A DNA stretch of 64,000 bases from Agrypnia vestita (Eukaryota; Arthropoda; Insecta; Trichoptera; Phryganeidae). Positions 24,901-33,900 of this stretch are shown one piece after another (the first letter of the stretch is position 1; every line of letters begins with the position of its first letter). A program made the translations under genes and the position numbers. Where the stretch lies: NCBI GenBank assembly GCA_016648135.1, contig JADDOH010004250.1, forward strand, positions 62,001 to 126,000, written 5' to 3'. The notes under the pieces were generated by a model that was given only the letters and a program-made list of their open reading frames with translations, was not told the origin of the DNA and did not search any database.

Positions 24901-27900
24901 AGATACATATTTTATTTAAATTTATTTTGAATATACATATTGTAATTAAGTGCAGCTTATTTTAAAATATTGAGTGCACGCCACTGATTACTTTCAGTAT
25001 AATAATTTCATTAACTCGACAGGATTTTATCAAGTAAATAAAATGACCATTTTGAATCAAATAATTATCACTAGACAATCGGCCTAAAATTCTTGCCTGT
25101 CTAACCACACATGAAATATTTAGGTGCGGATGACGGACACGTTCTACGCAGCTTTACTCGCCCAAAACCCAGAGACCCAAGCCGGAATTCTTCACTTCCC
25201 GCCCAACTTCGAATATCAACAAATGGCTCAGCAGAATAACAAGTTAGTATTAATTTTTTAGATTATTTTTCATCCTGTATCAATTTGCGTAATTCTGTTT
25301 TTCTTACAAATATTTTAACTTGTTTTCAGACATCCCAGATCTCTGAACCAGCAAGACAGGTCCAACTCTGCTCCGAATGTGTGCATTAACATGGTGAGAC
25401 CCGTCACACTAGCTGAACACCAACACGCTGCCAAGAGGATGAACTTACAGGTACTCCACTTAATTAATATCTGTAAAATAATTTATTTTACAGCTTAAGC
25501 TAGCCCTTTTCAGTACTGCGCTGTCCTTTATTTATTATCATGTTGTGAATTGAAAAATTAATAATTTCACAATATATTTACTATTTTCCAACTAATCTAA
25601 AGTCCGTATTCTGTATACTGATGCAGCATTGAATAGGATAGTAGTTGGGTTAAATCTAAGACCTCAATTGCAACAGGTGAACTTGTGAATTTAATCTTTA
25701 TTCACATGAGTCTGATATTTTAAATAAATAAATTAAATAAATATAACTTTATTCCAGAATGTGGGGAGGTTCGTGCAATCCCACACATTCCATATAAAAG
25801 TAGATACACACATTAAAAATATTATATAAAACAAAAGAGAAATAGGAAAATCATATAAAATAGAGGAGAAGTATTATAAGTATTAAAAGAAATATATTGT
25901 ATATTAGCGGCTTTAGCGAGCGATGGCAAGTCAATTATGCGGGGCCAGTATCTTTCTATAGCTTGATACATACATACATAATACATGTAAATATGGGATA
26001 AAATGTAGCGACCCTCTCGGCCACTACCTACCTCACTAGATATATAGAAATACCTGTTCTAAGGTAGCTTTTTTTTTACCACCTTATATCAATGTCTAAT
26101 ATTTATGTTGAAAAAATGTACATAAATTAAAACCAAGATTAAAAAATATTAAAAAACCTAAAGTATCATGTGAGATGCAGGAAAAAATGGAAATAAATGC
26201 AAATGATAGTTTTACATTTCTTATCTAAACAGCGTCTTTCATATGGATCCACAAAAAAAGCGGCAAGCTGAAATAAAAGTTAACAAAAAAAAAGAATAAA
26301 TAGGAATGCAAAGAAGAAACAAGAAAGAACGTAATTTGCTAAAAAGATAAATAAAATCACAGAAGATACAACATGTTATATATTGGTGCACAATATATAT
26401 AAAGCAGGAGTAATATAAGAAAGAAAAAAAAAATATATGTGCACGTGCAAAATATCAGTTTCACAATTTACCAAGAGTTAAACAGTTCGCGCACCACAGT
26501 TCTCCTCTCTGTGCATATTTTATACTGTGTGACATATATACATTAACCCATGATTAACCATTGGTTAAAAATGTTTTTTTTTTACAAAGGTAATAATGTT
26601 ATGGTTAGTTTTACTTCGGACTAACAAAAATTAGAATACGGAAGTTTGTAGCTTGCCCAACATAACTTGGCGTGCGGCGAATTTTGAACTAAAACCCGCC
26701 CCGCCAGCATCCGGCGGTAACCCCTCGCCCTGTCATTCAGTTCATTCTCATCTTTGAGCGCGAGCTGTGTCATCTTGATTACCAATATACACTGAATTAT
26801 TATGTCCAAAACATCCTAAACAGTCCGGGATGGTGCAAGAACAATTGTCAATGAAGTATTAAAGTTTTGCGAAGCTGAAAAAGCGAATAATGTACCGATA
26901 TTACCGTCTGACAGTTTGACAGATAGAACGGCCGCCATTACTGCATGGTTTCTTTAGTGTTGCCCGACCAAATTTCTGTATTTAATATGACACCGGTCAC
27001 CGGACATTCTGTACATTATGTATTGTGTAATAAATTTACACCCTGACAACTTCTGTTACGCGACAGCGACGCCCTCCCTCGCATGCCAAGTTATAGTGTG
27101 TAAATTCATAAATGTGCCAATATATTGAAAACCAATGATGTTTTACAAAGGTCACATTCTATTAGCCCTCCAAGGCATGACATTGACTTTTGGGACACCG
27201 TATATGTTTGGACTGCCTAAAGTGTGCTTAGATTGTCTTTGATCAAAACCTGAGCAGGTATGGTTTGTCATTTATATTAAGGTAACATATTTTTTCATTC
27301 CTAGTACACTGACAGCGGACGAGGTACCGCCTCCACGCGGAGTGCTGCCTCATCGCAGGCACCTCCGTTATCCCCACCAGGAGCTCCGCGCGCCGCACAC
27401 TCCACACAGGCCTCTCCTACTGGCTCGCTGCGCCCACGACGGCCTCGGGCGCGCAGCGCGGACGAGTCCAATAAGAACTTGCTGTCGCCTCGGGAGAGTC
27501 TTGATGATTGGGTTATCCACGCTGAAGAGATACTGATTGGGCCAAGAATAGGTAATGGTGGTTGTGTAACGTCATAGTCTTTGTATAGTCTAGAAAATCA
27601 TATTTTTGAATATGTTAAAAAATTTTCAAGGACACAATTACTGGATTTTGGTCCCCAGAGGAATTGTCACATTAATCCGGATATATTATAGACGTCTCAC
27701 AGATATTTCCCATATAGATGTAACTATTTCTATATGGGAAAGTACATAGGTATTTGTACTTTGTACGACCTGTCATATGGCTGACTTAAGTGATCACTTT
27801 ACACAATGTAATGTTCACTGTTTCCACCCATGATTGACCACCACATCTATCAAATTTTGAAAGTTTTATATGTGGTATTACCAGCGGCGACATCTTTATA

Positions 27901-30900
27901 CATGCTGTTTCATGGGGATGACAAATTTCATCCCAGGTAATACAGTATATATGTTACAGTGAATCTGTTTTTCTAGTGAGTCCATCATTCACTGGCATTT
28001 TAGAGAAATTATATACAAGGTCATTCTTATAATATCCAAGCAGATATTCACCGATAGAAATTAATAAAATATTTTAACTAATAAACTTAATACAATTCCA
28101 GTGAATTTGTTTCCGAACTGTCATTTAAATAAAATTTGTTCACGATCGCACGCACTTCTTGAAGCATAGACAATATAACCATCTTTATTTTGCACGCGAA
28201 CGCACGCATGAAAAGTATAAAGCCGGCACTTCACTTTGCAATTATTGTTTTATGAATTTAAGAATATTATATACGTACGCACATCCAGCGTCGCCAACTC
28301 ATATGTATTTTTACGTAGATCTACGTACCTTAAGCTTTTCATGCAATCCTACGATCTTCTGTCCCAGAATCTACGTATTTTGTATGAATTAACAAAATTA
28401 CAAATTGTACAATTTTACAAAATAACAGCTCGTAAGGCTGAATGAAAAATAATTTCCTTTTCATTCGTGAAAAAAAGCTAATAAATGTTCCGTTTCTTTC
28501 ATACTACCGCAGACTCGCTTCGCCAACACAACACTTGCGTCATTTATTTCAAAGAGCTGTGACTATGTAAAACGAAATGTCTCGTCTCGAAGGGAGAAAC
28601 TTACATAACCAAAGTGTAATCTAATCTGTAAACTTAACCTAAAAATAATCATGAGTGGTTTTGATTTCTATCTTCCGATATTGTTCAGCTTTCTGCTCAA
28701 TCTAATTGAACTCAATTATGGAGATAAGCAGTGACAGTGCTGAAGAGCGGAATGTTACTCCCACTAAAAAAAGAAAGCTGCATTATAAACAAAAATATTC
28801 ACACTTGTGGGAAACAGACAAAAAAATTTCGCTTCCCCTTTGAAGATGAGCAGAGACAAAGGCTTGTTGGCAAAGAAGAACTTAAGATTTATAAACCCTG
28901 AGACATTGATGGACCCAAATACTAAACATTCTGTACCATCTATAGTTCATTTGGGGCAGATGTTTCCAAGTAATATTTATATCCTTAACTTCAAATATTT
29001 TATTAATGAGTTGAGTCTGCTACACTTTACTTAGTTTTCATTTAACTATCTTTACTTTCAAGATTATGTCCAACAAACCTGACGGAGCTAGACCGGGAAT
29101 GGCGAGCTCTTAGAAATACAAGTCTCCCATTTCAAGAGGAACAGATAATTAAACCAGATGATTTTTGGCTTCATGTGTCTAAAATAAAGAGCGATTCGTC
29201 GCAAATATTTCCATTACTGGCCCAATTCGCTCACATTGCCACGTAGCAGTGCAAACGTCGAGCGTCTGTTTCTTATGAAAACAGACATCAGAAATAGACT
29301 TTCTACTGAAACTCTAATAGGCTTACTTTACACGAAAAGTGGCTTAAAAAGAAACCGCGAGCCTTCGCAGGAACGCATTAAATATTTTAATAAATATGTG
29401 TATAAATTTCATTAATTTACCTGAAACTAATAATGAAAAAAAATAATAACAAAACACTTGTTTTATTCAGTTTTACCTACCCTAACCTCTTCATTTCACT
29501 CAGAAAATAAGGACGTAGATCTACAAACTTTTTACAAGCAAAATTTACTAATTCCACGTAATTTTCTAATGTAGTCTACGCCTTTTTCAAAATGTGAGTT
29601 GGCAACATTACGCACAACCAAAATGATATCATTTGATAATAAGACAGATATAGGATACTTTTGGTTTAGATCCAGATTGAAATTGAACTAAGTACATAAC
29701 TTCAATCAAGCGATGCGTGTTTCGTGAGCAGAATTTTTCAGACACTGATTATTCTATACGGGTTTTGTTGCGGACGTTGAATATTCAGGACAGGATTTTT
29801 GCAGGCCAGATATATTTTTGATATTATATTTGAAAAAAATGTTCAAGGTATTTGAATTGTTGATATTTTAAATGCTTACTTATACCTAATGCCAAAAAGA
29901 TTTTTTTATCCGTGAAAATCCTGCCCGGAATAATCACCGAACAGTACCTAAGTAATGTTTATCTAAACGAAACCAAATTCCATAATATTAAAAATATGCA
30001 TCCTGGCTCATATGTTCTATAATTGTCAGATGCCTGATAAATATTGTGCTCAAATTTAATATCTTTTATTGTGAGATCTATTTTTCATTTTCAGCAATAA
30101 ATATAATTTTCATGTCAATGTTAGATATCTAAAAAACCCGAGTGCGCAATTTTTCAGCCGACACCTTATTTCTCGATTCGTATTCGTTTTGCGGTGTTGA
30201 TGTCCTATTTTAATTTAGGAGTTAAAATAGGACCGCAAAATGAATAAAAATCGCCTAGTGAAGTGCCGCCTTTATACTTTCTAAGCTTTAAGAATTACGT
30301 GTACAAATTGATGGTTTACCGATATATTGTCTATGCTTTGAGTAATGCGCGCATTCGTGAACAAAATATATTTTCACGGATAATGTGTAGTGAATCTGAG
30401 AATTCGTTGATTTACGTGTTTTTACCGTCCACACGCTGCCCGACCGGGAAAAGTACATTTCTACTAGTGAAAGTATAGTCCCACTAAAAATGCAAATTCG
30501 CTGTAACATATACAACTTTCCAAATTCAATAGTCATCAATTATGAGTGGAATTGTTGAACATTACACTGTGTAAAGTGTGTATCACTTAACCATATGACA
30601 GATCGCAAGCCCTGTAAATGCCTAAAAGCTTCCATACCTACTTCCCCATATATTTGAATAGCTTCGTGTGAGACATCTATAACATCTTGATGAATCTTGA
30701 ATGATGTTTATGATTCGAATTACGCACATTCAAATGTCTATTTTTATCTACTCAGCGATGTCTTCATTTATGTGTGAGTATACTAGATTGACTGCTTAGA
30801 GTCAATTCAATGTAACTCTAAAGATGTACAAAGATTTTGGAATTGATGAAATTTATTTTAAGAATTAAATTTAGTCTCTAAATTAGTGTATCCCTAGCAT

Positions 30901-33900
30901 AAATTCTTTAAATGAATTTATTTATTTATTAAGATTACAAATTTACAATTTTATTTATTATATAAATATTTTGTAGTTGCGCCAAATTGATGCCTGTTAG
31001 TTTTGTCAATATTATTATGTGTACATTTTATTTGCTTTTAGGATCTGGGAGTTTTGGAACTGTATACAAGGCCCACTGGCATGGCCCCGTGGCAGTCAAA
31101 ACATTGAACGTGAAGACTCCATCGGCTGCGCAGTTGCAGGCATTTAAAAATGAGGTGCGATAGTTTTTTTTCATTGTTTTGTATTTGTCAGAAGTATAAA
31201 CAATAAAATAATTTCTTCACAAAATATTGAAAAAGAAAACTTTAATCGAACTATATAATATGTCATAGATTTCACTAACACTGTCATTGTTGAATTCAAC
31301 CTATTACTTAAATCACGCCGTTTCTCTGCGCGGATAGGCAGAGAGGATAGAGCTCCACTCTACTGTCCTGACACAACTCTCGCCTCATCCACATTCATAC
31401 ATGTTCGCATGCAAGCTCGACAATTGTTAAGGTTCTTAACAGGATCTTCCAGTATCTGTTTAATCTGGTCATACCTCGTCTTCCGCGCTCTCTTTCTGGC
31501 GCTGTCAACACTTGCGTCATATATCTTTCTTACCATTCTTTCTTCATTCATTCACTCAACATGCTCAAACCATCTGAGCGACACTTTTTTAATTCTATTA
31601 ACTATGCTTAGATCAGCTTTACATTTTTCATTTGTTACTCTAATAAATGGATTTACCACACATACATCCAAGTGATCTCATCTCTACTGCTACTTTCTAC
31701 TGTCTACTTTCGTTCCTCTTCTGCTAGCTCCAGGCTTCACTTTCATATATCAGTGTTGGTACCAGTACCATTGTGTACCGCTAACCCTGCCTCAGTAAAC
31801 ATATTTCTATTAGAAACTATCGCATTCAAAGCATCTTTCACCCTATTCCCTGCAGTTACCCTCCTCTCGATATCATTCTCAGCCTTCCCTCTTCTATCAA
31901 ACATACTTTCTAAATATATAAACTTATCTACTTGTTCCAAACATTCATTGCCTACTAGTATTTCACACAGTCTTCTTGAACACCACCACTTTTGACTCGT
32001 TAACATTAATAATAAGGTCACTTTCCTTGCATACAATATACATACTGCTTACTAGACTCTGTAAGTCTTGTTTTCTATTTGCCATTAATACTGCATCATC
32101 CGCGTACAGTAAACAGCATACAATCAAATTGCTATTTTCGCTTTTAACCTATTATTTGTACAGTTATACATATAAGTTACGAAAATATTCCAGGTCTTGT
32201 ATTTAATATTCCAGGTGGCTGTGCTGCGTAAAACTCGCCATTGCAATATCCTGCTATTCATGGGCTGCGTGTCCAAGCCTTCGCTGGCCATCGTCACCCA
32301 GTGGTGCGAGGGCTCCAGCCTCTACAAGCACCTGCATGTGTTTGAGACCAAGTTTCAACTGCTGATGCTGATAGAGATTGCGCGGCAGACAGCCCAGGGC
32401 ATGGACTATCTGCATGCCAAGAATATTATCCACAGGTGATTGCTTATAAAATACTGGGAGAGAGCTTGGGTAGGTAATTGACAAAATTAAGGAAGCTCAG
32501 ATTGAAGAGCGGGACCCCTTTTGTACACTAATACGCCCTCATGTACAAAAAACGGGTTGCTTCGTCTGAAATGGCCGCAGACAGGGCATGTACCAACTGC
32601 ATGTCGAATAAAATATAATTTATGACATAAATAAATATTTGATGACAAAACGTCATCCTATAAATAATGCGTACTTTTATATATAAAATATGCTCTCTTT
32701 CAATTTCTACATTGCTCTTCCATTTATCTGGAAGACTTGCGAGGCCCCTCTACCAAAATTCGCTTGTCCATGATGAAAAATACTCCTCCAGTACTATTAT
32801 GACCTCGTCTACAGAATTCATATTTTATCCGTCCAAATGATTTTGAAGACTGCGGAATAAATGATAATCAGAAGGGACAGTGTCCGGAGAAACTGGTGGG
32901 TGGTGCATTGTTTTCCACTCACACTGCTCCAGTCTTTGTAATGTTATCACAAAAGCTGGAGCAGTTGAAACACCGACCATTATCCTAATGGAAGAATCAT
33001 TTCATCTTGAAACCAAAAATTGACATTTTTCTTCTAGCACTGATTTGACGCTCAAGCTGCTCACAGCAGATCTCCTTTGTTATCGTTTGGTTTGGGTTTA
33101 AGTTCAGAGAACCTATTTCTCGTCACCAGTCACTATTCAGTCCAAAAAAAGTTTCGTTTTTGCGATATGACAGAAAAGAAGAGCACGTATCTACTTTCTG
33201 CATGCGATAATAAAAAATTCACAACACAAAAATGATGAGACTTCTTCAAAGAGACAAATTATTCAAAAAGATTTAATCTGGTTATGTAAAATTGTTAATT
33301 TTTTTGTTGCAGGGACCTAAAATCTAATAATATATTCTTGCACGACGATTTGTCGGTGAAAATTGGAGATTTCGGTCTGGCTACTGCCAAGGTCCGGTGG
33401 TCAGGTATGTTCCTTATTTATTCATCTTTTTAGCATTTGTATACTGAATTTGTATACTGATGTATAGTAGAACTTTGTTAATTCAAAATTCAAGGAACCC
33501 AAAAAAAAACATTTCGAATTATGCAGAATCGCATTAAATCAAAAATCCAGCTAACAAAATAAAATCGCGATGTGATTGAGAAATTTGCCAAAAATTTTAA
33601 TACTTATGATTTTGGGGTAGCTTGTTGGTGCAGTCGTCATAACGCACTTTATATTACATACTAATGTACCTGATATTGGTATATTTGCTGTTCTCTCTTG
33701 TGAAAAAAAAAAAAAAAAATTTTAATTTCGTCACGTTTAGATGTTTGTTATCAAATATGTTTTGAGTTAGCCTTGAATTCATGGAAGGCATCTTCAATCT
33801 TCACTCGATTTTAACTTCACACGGATATGGGAGATCAAAAATGCACGCGCATTATTAGTTTTTTATAATTTGTTAAAAAATTTGAAATAATGTGACATAA

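Larger units (their letters stand above)
28135..30372. mobile_element. Middle element of the nest, about 2.2 kb with inverted ends
   Basis: Left: TTGTTCACGATCGCACGCAC, AAGCATAGACAATATA, AAGTATAAAGCCGGCACTTC. The right side at 30250-30380 carries the complements: AAGTGCCGCCTTTATACTTT, TATATTGTCTATGCTTT, GCGCGCATTCGTGAACAAAA. Without the 1325-bp hAT inside it would be about 900 bp. A hairpin (TTTTGCGGT...ACCGCAAAA, 30187-30240) lies near its right arm. Confidence 0.7.
27630..30700. mobile_element. Outer fold-back element of a three-level nest
   Basis: The left arm (ACACAATTACTGGATTTTG, CGTCTCACAGATAT, CTGTCATATGGCTGACTTAA, CACTTTACACAATGTAATGT) belongs to the family at 50697-51250. Its complement (ACATTACACTGTGTAAAGTG, CCATATGACAGAT, GTGTGAGACATCTATAA) appears at 30550-30690. 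The two arms were split by the 28135-30372 element. Raf intron 5. Confidence 0.65.
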
